Source of the DNA: Mycoplasma miroungirhinis
GTDB lineage: Bacteria > Bacillota_I > Bacilli_A > Mycoplasmatales > Metamycoplasmataceae
Direction: 5' to 3'
Assembly (NCBI RefSeq): GCF_013008815.1
Contig: NZ_CP053097.1
Span: forward strand, 186,001-250,000
Length of the DNA stretch: 64,000 nt
Below the pieces are notes generated by a model. It was not told the origin of the DNA and ran no database searches. It was given only the letters and a program-made list of their open reading frames with translations. This document shows, one piece after another, positions 48,024-60,085 of this stretch. The position numbers were made by a program, and so were the translations under genes. Every line of letters starts with the position of its first letter. The first letter of the stretch is position 1.

Positions 48024-48197
48024 TTAGAAATTTCCAGGTGGATTAATTGAACCAGTTGCGATTAATATTAAATCAATTAATCATCAAACTCCAAATCCTC
48101 CAGCTGTTATTAGTTTTAATACACCTAATCCAATTTGACCTTTCATAAATCTATCAATTCCTAGTCCACCTAGAAAAAATGAAATAAGTAAAAACAC
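48024..48197 (-). CDS. TM2-domain small membrane protein
   Basis: 57 residues from GTG 48197. FLGGLGIDRFMKGQIGLGVLKLITAGGFGVWWLID is a clear TM2 domain, two helices with an Asp-Arg-Phe turn. An in-frame stop lies 4 codons upstream, so it cannot be longer. Two adjacent Trp are TGA. The GGAG overlaps the GTG, so initiation is uncertain. It may be N-terminally clipped. Confidence 0.7.
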
Positions 48198-48230
48198 TCC
48201 TTTATTTTAATAATACAATATATTAACTAA

Positions 48231-49115
48231 TTATTTTGAAAAATTAGCTAATTCTAAAATCTCTTTAAAATATTTTTTATATTCTGCATGTGTATTTGTA
48301 AATGAAATTAATAAATTAATAATTAAAGATATAACAGTCATAGGACCAACTCCACCAGGTACTGGTGTTATTGCATAACAAATATCTTTAATATCATCAA
48401 AATCACAATCACCAGTAATTTTATTATTTTTATCCCGATGAATACCTACATCAAAAACTACTGCATTGTTTTTAACATACTTTTTTGTAATTAAATGTTT
48501 TATTCCAGTTGCAACAATTAATACATCGTGTTTATTTAAATAACCAATATTTGAATTTTTATTATAACTAGTTACATTTTTATTTTTATGTAAAAGTGCA
48601 TATTTAACAGGTTGTCCAACTATTTGACTTTCACCAACTACTCCAATATTGGTAGTTTCTAAATTAATTTTATAATAATTTGCAAGAATAATAATTCCTA
48701 AAGCCGTTGCAGGTAAAAAACTTTTTTGTTTATTTTTTAGTTTTAAGGCATTAATTTCATTTAAACCATCGATATCTTTTTGCTCATCGATATTATTTAA
48801 TATTTGATTTTTATTTAAATGTAATGGTATAGGAAGTTGTACTATTAACCCATCTACTTGATTTTGAATATTTTTAATTTCATTAATGAGTATTTCATTT
48901 GTAATATGTTCAGGATATTTAAATAAATATGCTTCAAAACCTAATCTTTTAGCAGTTTCTAACTTATGTCTGATGTATATATTAGATTCTTCTAAATCAC
49001 CAACTTGTACAATACCTAATTTAGGTAATGAAGTCAAATTAATTGTTTTTAAAATATTTGCAATTTTATTTTCTAATAAATTAGCTAATTGTTTTCCATC
49101 TAAAAGTATTTGCAT
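48231..49115 (-). CDS. folD: Methylenetetrahydrofolate dehydrogenase/cyclohydrolase FolD
   Basis: 294 residues. IYIRHKLETAKRLG, GLIVQLPIPLHLN and PVPGGVGPMTV are FolD signatures; VVGESQIVGQPV binds the cofactor. It feeds one-carbon units, a plausible link to the folate-type ECF S-component at 25599. AAAGGA precedes the ATG. Confidence 0.95.
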   Translation of the reverse strand: MQILLDGKQLANLLENKIANILKTINLTSLPKLGIVQVGDLEESNIYIRHKLETAKRLGFEAYLFKYPEHITNEILINEIKNIQNQVDGLIVQLPIPLHLNKNQILNNIDEQKDIDGLNEINALKLKNKQKSFLPATALGIIILANYYKINLETTNIGVVGESQIVGQPVKYALLHKNKNVTSYNKNSNIGYLNKHDVLIVATGIKHLITKKYVKNNAVVFDVGIHRDKNNKITGDCDFDDIKDICYAITPVPGGVGPMTVISLIINLLISFTNTHAEYKKYFKEILELANFSK

Positions 49116-49284
49116 ATTTATCCTTTTTATCCTATATTAAATAATGTACATTATATTATACTTTAACAACCATTAATTTAATAATTAAGACAAAATTATC
49201 TTTTTTAATTATTTTAAAATCTTTATTATTGATATTTTATTTATATATAAATATGATTTATTATTTTTTTTTATTTTTTATGGT

Positions 49285-49320
49285 TTTCCACAAAAAAAAA
49301 AAAAAAAACAAGTTTATAAT
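49285..49320 (+). promoter_or_regulatory. Poly(A)17 next to the -10 box of a lipoprotein gene
   Basis: TTTCCA (49285-49290), C, then 17 A (49292-49308), CAAGTT and TATAAT (49315-49320), 100 bases before the ATG. The A tract lies where the -35/-10 spacer would be. The rest of 49116-49420 is AT-rich and I see no gene in it. Confidence 0.6.
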
Positions 49321-49420
49321 TTTAATATCTAAAAAATTAAATATAAATATATAAGATAATTTAGATTTTTAATAATTCAATTTAAACAATAACTTCAATT
49401 AAAAAATAAGGAAAATAAAA

Positions 49421-52400
49421 ATGAGAAAAAAACATTTTTTATATATATTAAGTGCTCCTACAATTATTTTACCTTTATTTTTAAGTTCATGTACAACAGA
49501 TTTTAATGCGATCAAAAATATTAAAACTGGAGAAGAAAATAAAGATAAAAAAACACAAAAAAATTTAGATAATCAATCATCTCATTTAGATAAAAAGAAA
49601 TCTTCTCAAAATTCAGATGATTTAAAACAAACAAATAAAGTTTCTAAGAAAGATGAAACTAAAAAAGAAACAAAAGAAGCTAAAAATAATACAAATAATC
49701 AACAAATAAATAAAAAAGTAGAACAAGATCCTTCCAAAGAAAATATACACAAAAATATTGACAATAAAGAAGAAAATAAAAATGTAGATAATAATTTATC
49801 TACTAAAACAAATGAAGTAAAACAAAAGAAACCCAATGAATCTCAACAACCTGAAAAAGTAAATACTCAAAGTGATATACAAGAAAATAAAACTTCTGAT
49901 TCTCAACAACCATCTCAACAAACTGAACATGTTAATAGTTCAAGTCAAACAAAAACAAATGTTACTGAAACTGAAAATGTAGATAATACAAAAACACAAC
50001 AACCAGAAGAAGTTCAAACCAATCAAAATGAAAATAATATTCAACAAGATAATCAAACATTATCTAATCAAGAAAATACACATCAAGAAACAGTTTTTAG
50101 TGACGTAAACTATGAAAGTAAAATTACAGAACTTAAGAGATTAAATCAACAATACACTGTTGATAATATTCAATTAGTTGATAATCTGGATAATAACAAC
50201 TATCTACTTTTTCATTTTGATAATTTAGGTGCTTATAATCAAAAAAATACATTAAGTTTTAATTTAAATTCTGAAAATTACAATGTGGATTATGATGGTA
50301 ATTCAAAAAATGTTTTAGTAAAAATTAAAACCAATACTGTATCAAATATTAGTAATATAAAACTAAATAACCAAAACATTTCATATTCAAAATCAATTAA
50401 TACATTAGCAAGATCAACTAATGTTAATAACAATTTATGGGTAAATTCAGTTTCATATGATAAAAATAATCAAAACATTACTTTATATTTAAATAATAAT
50501 TTTAATGCTGATATGAATTCAAAAGTTTTAGTTGAACTTAAACCATCTGAAAATATCTATGGTTCTGATTTAGTTTTAGAAGGTAATTACGAAAATAATC
50601 ATATTGTTTTAAAAAATGTAAATAATTTAGATAAAAGTATAAAAGATTGAGTTGTAACAAATGTTTTTGATTTAAGTGCAAGAAAAAGTTTATCACTTCC
50701 AAAAGATAAAACATATACTTCAATTTCATCATCTTATAAAGCTTATAATCCAACAGATATTAAATTTAGTTCTGAAAATCAATTTTTAGGAAATATTAAT
50801 GAACTAAAAATAGTTAAAGATAATTCAAAATATAATACTTATAATGGTCATATCGAATTAGATTCTACAGCGTTAGAAAATTTAGATATGTTAAAACAAA
50901 AATATATAAAAATTAACTTTGTAGATGCAAAACAACTAGAATACGATACTACACAACCATATTCTCAATCTGATATAAATACATATGGACAATTTTTTAA
51001 TGGTTTAGATTTTAAATTAAGAAAAGATAGAATAAAAAATATTAAAAGCATAGTTTTAACATATGATCAATTAAATAATTTTAAAATAAGTAATTTACCT
51101 GCATTAATAACTTGAAAATTTAAATCAGTTGAATTAGTAAATAAATATAATTTCCAACCAGAAAAAGAATTAGAAGTCAAAAATAAAAATCAAATTCAAG
51201 ATATAAAATTTGAACTTTCAACTCAAAACACAAAATCTCATGGTTATAAAGATAATAATTACTCATTAAATAAATTAAATTATGAAAACAAAGATAAAAC
51301 ATATTATATGGATGAAATTTCTCAAACTGATAATATTAATTGAGAATATAATGATGAAAACTGAATAAAAGCAAATGATTATTATTTATACCAAACTCAA
51401 TATTATTATGCAAAAGATAAATTGACTAATAAATCATTTACACGTAAATTCCCAAATATTGAATTTAATAATCATAAAAAATATAACTTTGCTACCTTAT
51501 CTCAACATTTTCAAGATAAAGAATTAAAATTAAATGATACTAAAAATATTTATACATATGAATTTGATTTAAATAATTTACAAAATATTGAAAATAAAAA
51601 TGCTATTATAAGTTTTAATTTCTTTGCAAATCCTTTAAATATCGAACCATCAGAATGAATTAATTATCAAAATTCATATAAAGTAAGTTTTTCATATGAT
51701 AGATTAGTTTCAACAAAACATTTTAATGATTTAAAAATTGAATTAATTAGAAATTGACAAGAAATTTATAAATACTTTGGAGTATTAATTGATTATAAAG
51801 GAGCTCTAAATTCAACCTTAAATAACGAAGATATTGAAAAATTAGTTAATGAAAATTTAAGTTTAGATGCTGAAATTAAAGATCACAAATTAATTATTAA
51901 AATAAAAGCTAAAAACGGAATTTTAAATTCAAAAATTTATTTACACGATATTTCACAACAATTATCAACATATGTAGAAAAATATCAAAACTACTTATCA
52001 ATAATGTATGAAGAAGATGAAAATAGTTCAAATAAATTAACTTTTAATCCAAATGCTAAATATCCAAATCAATTAAAACTTCCTGCATTTATCTATTCAA
52101 AAAATGATAATTGAAAAATTGTTTATGATAACACTTATAATAGTGTAAATAAAGATGATGGAACAGATAATTCAATTTCTTATAGACCTCAATTTGAATT
52201 TTCAACAATTAAAGCTAAAACAACAGGTCCATTTGATAATCAAATATTTGATGATGTTTTAAAAAGAGAAATTTCTTTAGATTTTGGTACTGGTTGAATG
52301 ATTGCAAAAGTAAAACCTGATGATGATAATGATAATAGATATTATGTAGCAACTAATCAACACGTTCCAGTAAATTATTCTCAAAATATTTCAGCTCCTA

Positions 52401-53182
52401 AAGAACATCAAAATACTAATGATACTGATTTTTATTTAAACACAAATTATTGATCAATTAGAGGAGATATTTTTTGAGAAGCTGATGATAATAGAGAAAT
52501 ATTAGGAAATAAAGTAACAAGTGGAAATCCTAATAATACAATAACACCAATAACATATTCAGGTTTAGATTGAAAAATTCATATTTTTGATATTAGTGAT
52601 TTATTAAATTATTATGATCAAAACAAATCAAATAGCAATAGAGAAAATGATCCTAGATTTAAAAGTGCTGAACAAGTTCATAGTTGAAAAACTTTAAGAC
52701 ATATTAAATTTTCAGATAAAGGTAATTACATAAAAAATAATACTTTTATCACAACTTATCTTTCAACTTTCCCAGGTCATTTCCCTTCTCACAAAAGAAA
52801 TGTGCAAATTAGAAATAATTTTATTGTAACTTATAGTTTAGATAGTGATCCAGGAGAACAACATCATACAAAATCTGAAGCATTTGGATTCCAACAAATA
52901 TTTAAAGACATAAGTGCAAATGCTTATAACTTTTTACAAGGTGGTTCATCTGGAACAGGAATATTTGATTATGAAGGTAATTTTTTAGCAATTCATGCTG
53001 GAAAAGATGATGGTTATAATATAGGATTTATTTTAAATAGTCCAAGAGTTAATTTTGCAGGAGAAATTAATACATTTAATACTAATTCCTTTGCTTATAA
53101 AGTACAAAGATTAAATAGATTGTATCCAAAAAACATTGGACTTCCTGATGTATTTACAACATTTGAAAAACCATTTAAATAG
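49421..53182 (+). CDS. DUF31/MIP-type serine peptidase lipoprotein
   Basis: 1253 residues. Signal peptide ending in lipobox FLSSC, then a Lys/Gln/Asn-rich linker (about 30-220). The C-terminal trypsin-like domain begins FGTGWMIAKV and has His in ATNQHV (H981) and Ser in GGSSGTG (S1177), followed by IFDYEGNFLAIHAG. It is a paralogue of the 31447-35340 protein. I read the frame through and found only TGA (Trp) codons. AAGGA precedes the ATG. Immunoglobulin or other host-protein cleavage is inferred from the family. Confidence 0.87.
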
Positions 53183-53194
53183 AAATGATTAAAC

Positions 53195-56100
53195 ATGAAA
53201 AAAATTAAAACTAAAAAATGATTATTTGTTTTTTCTATATCAACATTACCATTAGTGTTTATAGCAAATAGTTGTGCTTATCAAACTAAAAAAGATACTG
53301 ATGATTCACAAGAAAAAATTAAAACACCTAATGTTGTTAAAAAAGAAAATAATAATAAAAGTCCTGAAAATAAAAATAATAATGTTGTTAAAACAAATGA
53401 ACAACCCAATAATTCTACACAATCAAATCAAAATTCAGTAAATAACAAAACTGATCAAGATACAAAAAAACACAATGAAGTAGATCAAAATTTAAACAAA
53501 CAATCAACACCAGAAAAAAAACAAACTAATCCTCGACCTTCTACAAATATTAATCAAGTACAATCAAAACATAAAACCGAAAGTTCTCCAAAACAACAAG
53601 AAATTAAACAAGAAACTAAAAAAACTGAAAATCCAGTTAATGTTAATAAATCAAATCAATCACAGTCTTCAACTAAAACAGAAGAACAATCAAAGGTTGA
53701 TTCTCAAACTAAAACAGAGCAACAATCACAACCTAGTCCTAAAACAGAAATAAAAGAACAAAAACAAGAAATTGTTCCAAATCAAACAAAACAAAATGAT
53801 TTATCACAAAATCAAGTTTCAGAAAATAATTTACATAGTCAAAATCCAAATAATATTCCATTTATTCCAGTTAAAGATACAGCTTATATAAGAAAAAGTT
53901 CACATATTGGTGCAAATTTTGATAAAAATCCTTTAAATATTGTTAATGAAAATAACTTTAATAATAATTCTGTTTCTACAGAATATGCTCAACTTTTAGC
54001 AAATAACAATTATTTAAATTATCCACATCAAAAATTTAATCCTATTGTTCCAAATATAACTGAAGTTGCTTTTAATGAAGCAATATTTGGAGCAAATTCA
54101 ATTGATCTTTACTTTTCTATTAAAGGTCCATATAATAAATATGTATTAGAATATGAAGATACAACTAATAACAATACAACAACAAAAACAATTGATTTAT
54201 TAAAAACTAATAAAAATATTTTTAAAACAACTATACAAACAGGAAGAGAATTTAAAAAATTAAAATTAAAAAATATTAAAAATAATCAAAATACTATTTT
54301 TAGTTTTTCTGATGAATCAAAATATACAATTAATGCTCAAACATTAAATACTAGCACAATTTATTTTTTCAGAGTAACAGATCATTTTAGAAAAAATATT
54401 TCTAATAATACTTTAAATATAAGTTTTGATCTTGAAGAACAAAGTGATTATTTTCCATTAGAAACTTTTAGATTTTCAAACACATTATTTAAAAAATGAT
54501 AATACCACTCAAACAGTACAATTTTCAAAATCAATTTCAACTATAAGTCGTCATAAAACTGCTACATTTAGTGCAACACTAAATTTAGAAAATATAAAAT
54601 CATTTGAAGGTTTATATATAAAAGGTGCAGACGTAAATAGTTTTACAAAAACAGTAATTCCAACTCTGTATGGCTGAGATTTTAGTATTCCAATACAAAA
54701 TTCAGACTTTGACATTAATAATGTAAATATTTCAAATGATAAAGTCATTATTCATACATCTGATTTAAGTAAAATAAGTGAAACTAATATTCAATTATTA
54801 GTAAAAAGTTATGAACCTTTTGAACCTTGATCAAAAATAATTACAGCAACCAAAACAAATAATAACACTTTAGAATTTAACACTTCTGATTTAAATAAAT
54901 CAATTGATAAATATATAATTACAGATATAAAATTAAATGAAAATGAAATCATTAATTTAGGTTTTCAAGAATCAAAATATTCATTTAACTACAAACAAAG
55001 TGTTAATAATGAAGTTTCAATTGACAAATTAAATGTTTTTGTAGATCAAAGTACAAAATCTGTTTATGGTTCATTACAAATGAATTTTAATAACCATATT
55101 GAAAAATACAAAAATAAATGAATAGAATTAGAATTTATTCCAGATATTAATGAAATTGGACAAAATATTTATCCAAACACATTTAAAGTAGTTATAAAAT
55201 TCGAGGAATTTAGTAAATTTGGATTAAATGGATTTAATCCTGATATTAAATTTAGACTAAACAGTGCTAAATTTGTTTATCCTCAAACTTTAACTGAATA
55301 TGCAAATATTAATATTCAACATTTAAATGATTTTAGTTTTCGTTATCATTTTGATTATGAAGATAATTTAATAAATCAACATATAAAAAATGATCAAAAT
55401 AACACAAATTCAACAAATACTAATTTATTAAGTAATAGTTTAAATTTAACAAAAAATGACTTAATTAATTTAACTACTGATGCTGCACAAAATTCTAAAT
55501 CAAATGATACTATTTTATATAGTGAACAAAACTTTTATGCTTTATCTCGTTATTTTACTTTTGTACATAACAATGCTTTATCACATAAATTACAAACAAT
55601 AAACATGGTAGATGAACAAAATAATAAAATTAACTATCAAATTATTCAAGGTAGAGAAATATTAAGAAATACATTATGAAATATTAATCAAAATTATAAC
55701 AAAGCAGAAATTTCTAAGAATTTAGATTCATATAAAAATTGAGAAAATATCGAAGATAAAATGGTTGTTAATATTAATTTTAAAATGGATTTATTTAAAA
55801 ATCTATTAAAAGATGTTAAACAATTAGGATTCTCAATAGATAATAAGAGTGTTTTAACTGCTTCATTTATGTATAAGGATTTAAAAAATATTAATAATAA
55901 TGATTTTTTAACACCAACAATAGATTTTGATACTGAATTTACTGAGCATTATCAAAATATCAACAATTTTAAAGCTTTATTATTTAATTATTCATTTAAA
56001 ATTCAAAAAATAAATAATAAAGAATTTAAACTAATAGTTGAAGCAAAAAATAATAATGCATTTTTAATTGATGATCTTAGTTTACATTATTTTGCTAATA

Positions 56101-57374
56101 AAAAAACAGCATTATTATCTGAAGCTTATATGTCAATTAGTTATCCTAAAAAAGATAATGAATCAATTAATATATCATTTAATTCAGTACCATTTAAAGA
56201 TAATACTCCTTCATATGCAACTAATAAATTAATATTAGATCCAAAAAGAACTAATAATAATTTAGAAGATTTAAATTATGATACATTTTTATCAAATAAA
56301 AGAGAAGATACAGCAAGAAGATTATGAAAAGAAGATAACCAAGCTGGAGGATTAAATGCATTAAGACAAAGAGTATTTAGTTTTAATGATGCAACTAGTG
56401 CAAGCGTAAGTGTTTTAGGTCCAGTTTTAGATGATCCTAATGATTATCGTTTTTATGTAGTAACTAATACTCACGTTTCAAGAGGTTGAGCTGATTCATC
56501 TAAACAAGGTTTAGATACAAATATTGAAAAAACAATCAATGCAAATTTTAGAATTCCAAATGTTATTACTAAACCAACAAATTACGATAATGAAGGTTAT
56601 ACAGGACCTTTTGGAAGCGAATTATATTGAAAAACTAGATTTGATGTTGATTTAGATTTAGTATCTAATTATCGTGATAGTGATCAGTTTTGAAACTTTA
56701 ATAATGTAAAAGATGGATACAATAATAAAGTAATTTCATATCTTGACAATGCACAGGCTAGATTTGATATGTCTATTTTAATTGTTGATTTATCTCAGTT
56801 CTTTTTAACTTATGCAAATAATTCACAAAAATATCAAGATTTACCAGAAGATCAAAAGAAAATTGCAGATTATATTTTAAATTGAAAAAAATTAAAATTA
56901 ATAAAAGCATCACGTGAAGCTTTTCATATTAATGATTATGTAAATTTAAATTGATTTTTCGGTGGTTTTCCAGTTGATTCTGGACATAATAATCTTGATG
57001 AAATTTCTGGTGGACAACGTTATCGTGAATATATTTATGGAAATAGTGCTCCAATTATAAGACAAACTCATGGTACCACTAATGTTTCTAATTCAGCTAT
57101 TTCATTTTCAACTAGAGTAATAGATTCAACTGGTGGAGCATCTGGTTCAAGTGTTTTTGATAGTCAAGGAAATTTAGCAGCATTATATACAGCAGCTAGT
57201 GCTGGTTATGGTTATGCATATATATTTAATGGAAATAAATGAGATTTTTATGGGAATGGTACTAAACCATTTAATAGAGCAAGTTTCTATGAAAAAATGC
57301 GTTTATTAGCTTATTTATATCCTGAAAGATATAATCAAAAAGACTTCGAAGAAAAAGGTTTTAAATTCTTATAA
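53195..57374 (+). pseudogene. DUF31 peptidase lipoprotein gene, frameshifted
   Basis: Signal plus lipobox-like ANSC, a long Lys/Gln/Asn-rich linker (to about residue 225), then the frame stops at TAA 54500-54502 after residue 435. Coding resumes in the +1 frame (NTTQTVQFSKSIS...) and stays open to TAA 57374, with VVTNTHV (His), IDSTGGASGSSVFD (Ser) and a DUF31 core. The break is an A6 run (54491-54496); five A would restore LFKNDNTTQ. It could be a phase-variable switch, a decayed copy or a sequencing error. It starts 12 bases after the previous gene. Confidence 0.8.
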
Positions 57375-57405
57375 ATTTATTTATTAAATTAATAACTAAT
57401 ATAAT

Positions 57406-57436
57406 ATCAAGTACAGACAGCTGTACTTGATTTTTA
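57406..57436 (+). terminator. Terminator of the lipoprotein operon
   Basis: Perfect 11-bp stem ATCAAGTACAG/CTGTACTTGAT, ACAG loop, T tract. Confidence 0.88.
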
Positions 57437-57511
57437 TTAATTTAATTAATATCTATTGTTTTATATATGTATTAAAATAAATGAAAACATCATCTTTTAT
57501 GTTTATTTTTG

Positions 57512-57517
57512 TATAAT
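57512..57517 (+). promoter_or_regulatory. -10 box of acpP
   Basis: TATAAT ending 6 bases before the ATG with no Shine-Dalgarno, so the mRNA is probably leaderless. Confidence 0.55.
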
Positions 57518-57523
57518 AATATC

Positions 57524-57745
57524 ATGCAAAATAACATAGAACAAATAGTGTTTCAAACACTACAAAATTATACTAAAACTAAAATAACTTTAAATTCTGA
57601 AATAAAAGATTTAAAAATTGATTCACTTGATTTAGCACAAATTATTATTGATTTAGAAACTACTTTTAAAATAACTGTTCCTGATCAAGAATTATTAACT
57701 ATATCAAAAGTAAGTGATATTATTGAAATTATAAAAAAATATTAA
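57524..57745 (+). CDS. acpP: Acyl carrier protein
   Basis: 73 residues, acidic and helical. DSLDLAQ holds the Ser that carries phosphopantetheine, added by AcpS (18081). ATG 57524 is preferred over one at 57509, which lies within the promoter. In a mycoplasma the carrier probably serves acyl transfer or lipoate-type roles rather than full fatty-acid synthesis. Confidence 0.9.
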   Translation: MQNNIEQIVFQTLQNYTKTKITLNSEIKDLKIDSLDLAQIIIDLETTFKITVPDQELLTISKVSDIIEIIKKY

Positions 57746-57753
57746 TTTTGTTA

Positions 57754-57759
57754 TATAAT
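57754..57759 (+). promoter_or_regulatory. -10 box of tRNA-Trp
   Basis: TATAAT 19 bases before the tRNA 5' end. The -35 was not identified. Confidence 0.45.
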
Positions 57760-57778
57760 AATATAGCAAATATTGCTT

Positions 57779-57853
57779 AGGGGTATAGTTCAATGGTAGA
57801 ACAACAGGCTTCAACCCTGTGTGTTGTGAGTTCGAGTCTTGCTACCCCTGCCA
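57779..57853 (+). tRNA. tRNA-Trp (UCA), decodes UGA
   Basis: Acceptor AGGGGTA/TACCCCT, discriminator G, loop CTTCAAC gives anticodon UCA. It is the molecular basis of UGA=Trp and can wobble to UGG. CCA is encoded. Confidence 0.95.
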
Positions 57854-57868
57854 TTATTGATATTTTTA

Positions 57869-57893
57869 GCAAGCTGCTTTGCAGCTTTTTTTT
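57869..57893 (+). terminator. Terminator of tRNA-Trp
   Basis: AAGCTGC-TTT-GCAGCTT followed by T8. Confidence 0.85.
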
Positions 57894-57914
57894 ATTAAAA
57901 TTTAAGTAATTAAA

Positions 57915-57936
57915 AATTCGGTAATGATACCGAATT
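57915..57936 (-). terminator. Terminator of the 57942 gene
   Basis: Perfect 9-bp AATTCGGTA/TACCGAATT with a 4-base loop and TTTTTAATT on the minus strand. Confidence 0.75.
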
Positions 57937-57941
57937 ATTAA

Positions 57942-59696
57942 TTATTTTTCTTCTTCGTCTTTTTTATTTCTCTTTTTATTGATAAAGAAATATATCATTG
58001 CAGGAATAATTATAACTGGGATTACAAGTAGAAATAATAATCAAAATGAGTTATTATAACTAATTTCATCTTGTTCTACAACGTTTTTTAGCATAGCTAC
58101 ATTATCTGCTAATGAATCACTAAATTGAATATTTTCAAGTGCATTAATAGCACTACCGCTTTTTAAATTAGCTGTTTTTTCAATTAATTCTTGAAGTTCT
58201 TTTGTTAGTGCTACATTAGGTAATGAATTAGCTAAAGAAGATTGTAGTTTCTTAATTTTATCTTGACCATTGTCACCAAAATTATCGTTTGCAACAAATT
58301 TATTTGAAAATGCAAAAGTATTTAATCATTGTGTTTCTAAGTCAAAATATGAATTTTTAATTTCTTGTAGTTTTGCGTCATTTGCATCGTGTTCTGTTTT
58401 ATAATAGTCATTTAATTTTGCATAAATTGTTTTTTTTATTTTTTGGTTACTTGTTTTATTTACTCTATTATAAAATGATTTAACTGGTTCATATTTTAAA
58501 GTTATTTTACTTAATTTATCATATGCATTATCTAAATCTTCTTTTGATAAAGATTCAACATCTAATGTTTTCATATTGTTAACATTATCAAAAATTCATT
58601 TATCAATATCATTATTTTTATCTAAATTTTCAAATTCTTTTAATTTATAGGTAATTCATATTTTTTCCATTTCTGAATTTCAGTTTTGAATTTGGAAAGT
58701 TTTTGGATTATCGTAATCACTATTAGAATCTAAAACTTCATGATTTGCTATTATAGTGTTTATTTTATTTAAGTCTTCTTGATATTTAGAATCTTGTTGA
58801 TCTACTTTATTAAAAGCAATTTGAATTTTATCAATTAATTCTTTATATTTATTTTCTTCTATTGTTAAATCTTTAAATTCATCAATTGATAATTTCTTTT
58901 CTGTTTCTTGGAAAATTCCACCATCTGTTTCAGAAACGACATTATATTTTTGTCTAATTACATAATCATTAAATACTGTTGATCCTAAATCATTACCTGT
59001 TAATAATGAAATTTGATTTCTAAATTTTCAAGTTGCATATTTATCAGTTTTTTCAATTTCATTATCTTCTGTTTTTTCTGTTATTTTTAAGTTTTGGTTA
59101 TTTAAATTTAGATTGTAATTTTTAGTGAAATTAGTTAAAATACTATCTTTAAACATAACTTCTTTTTTATTTGCATAATCAATTGAAGCATTAACTTTAA
59201 GTGTTTCTTTTTTAAAAATAGTATCTAAATAACCTCTTAACTTACTATTAATTTCTCGAATTAAAGTTTCTTTATAAGTATTTCAGAATGAAGTATAAGG
59301 TGCTGGTTCAAACATTGAAATTGTTTCTATTGATTTTTGTTTTAATTGTTCAATTATTTCTTTTTTATCAGAAGCTAATGCGAATTCATCCTCAGGATTA
59401 TTACTTGTTAATTCATTTGTTACTATTTCTAGTATTTTATCAAATAAAGCTGTATAGTAAGCTTTTGCATGTTCAACAGTATCATCAAAAGTAAAGCTTC
59501 CTTGATTTTGTCCTTTAAATGGATTTGTAGCTGTTGTTTGAGTTACTGAATTATTATCTGCATAACTTGTAATAGAATCATTGAAAGTATTAGATGATTT
59601 ATTTACATTTTTATTTAATACAATAATAGATGAAAGAATAGAAATTGATGATAATGCAAATAAACTTGTAAGTAATATTTTTTTATTTTTTTTCAT
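57942..59696 (-). CDS. Two-TM surface protein, unknown function
   Basis: 584 residues. An N-terminal hydrophobic segment (about 7-27, no lipobox) and a C-terminal one (about 549-570, FWLLFLLVIPVIIIPAMIYFFI) followed by a Lys-rich tail flank a long, Lys/Asp/Asn-rich helical ectodomain. Orientation with both ends at the membrane is inferred. No family recognised. AGAGG precedes the ATG. An (AT)8 tract lies 45-60 bases upstream. Confidence 0.75.
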
Positions 59697-59740
59697 TAAT
59701 TTACCTCTATTTAATTTTAATGGATATAGATATATTTACA

Positions 59741-59757
59741 ATATATATATATATATA
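59741..59757. repeat. (AT)8 dinucleotide tract upstream of the 57942 gene
   Basis: Eight and a half AT units, 45-61 bases upstream of the ATG, in the likely promoter region. The rest of 59697-59898 is AT-rich with no gene seen. Confidence 0.75.
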
Positions 59758-59898
59758 GAAAATTATATATTAAAATAAAAAATAATGCAATTTTTATAAA
59801 ATTTTGAAGTTAATTTATTGAAATTCACATTTTATTTAACATCATTTTAGTTTAATTAAAAATAAATTCTTGATTTTAGAAACAAAATTTTTAAGGTT

Positions 59899-59934
59899 TT
59901 TAAAAAAATAAAAAACCACATAAAAATGTGGTGG
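59899..59934 (-). terminator. Terminator of tRNA-Thr
   Basis: CCACAT-TTTT-ATGTGG stem (59915-59930) with T6ATT7 on the minus strand. Confidence 0.8.
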
Positions 59935-59946
59935 TCATTTTTGATA

Positions 59947-60021
59947 TGGTGCCGTCAACTGGAATTGAACCAGCGACCCCTTCCTTACCATGGAAGTGCT
60001 CTGCCCCTGAGCTATGACGGC
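59947..60021 (-). tRNA. tRNA-Thr (GGU)
   Basis: Acceptor GCCGTCA/TGACGGC, discriminator A. Loop ATGGTAA gives GGU. CCA is encoded. A minus-strand TATAAT lies at 60031-60036. Confidence 0.94.
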
Positions 60022-60068
60022 AGTTATTTAATATTATACTTTATTTTTCAATTTAATATTAAAAACTG

Positions 60069-60074
60069 TATAAT
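60069..60074 (+). promoter_or_regulatory. -10 box of the rluB/rsuA-type gene
   Basis: TATAAT 11 bases before the ATG, no Shine-Dalgarno. TTTTCA at 60045-60050 is an 18-base-spaced possible -35. Confidence 0.45.
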
Positions 60075-60085
60075 TTAAAAATATT

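Noticed and set aside
54491-54499. Programmed -1 frameshift at AAAAAA
   Set aside because: A -1 shift does not reach the downstream frame; +1 is needed and no stimulatory element is evident.
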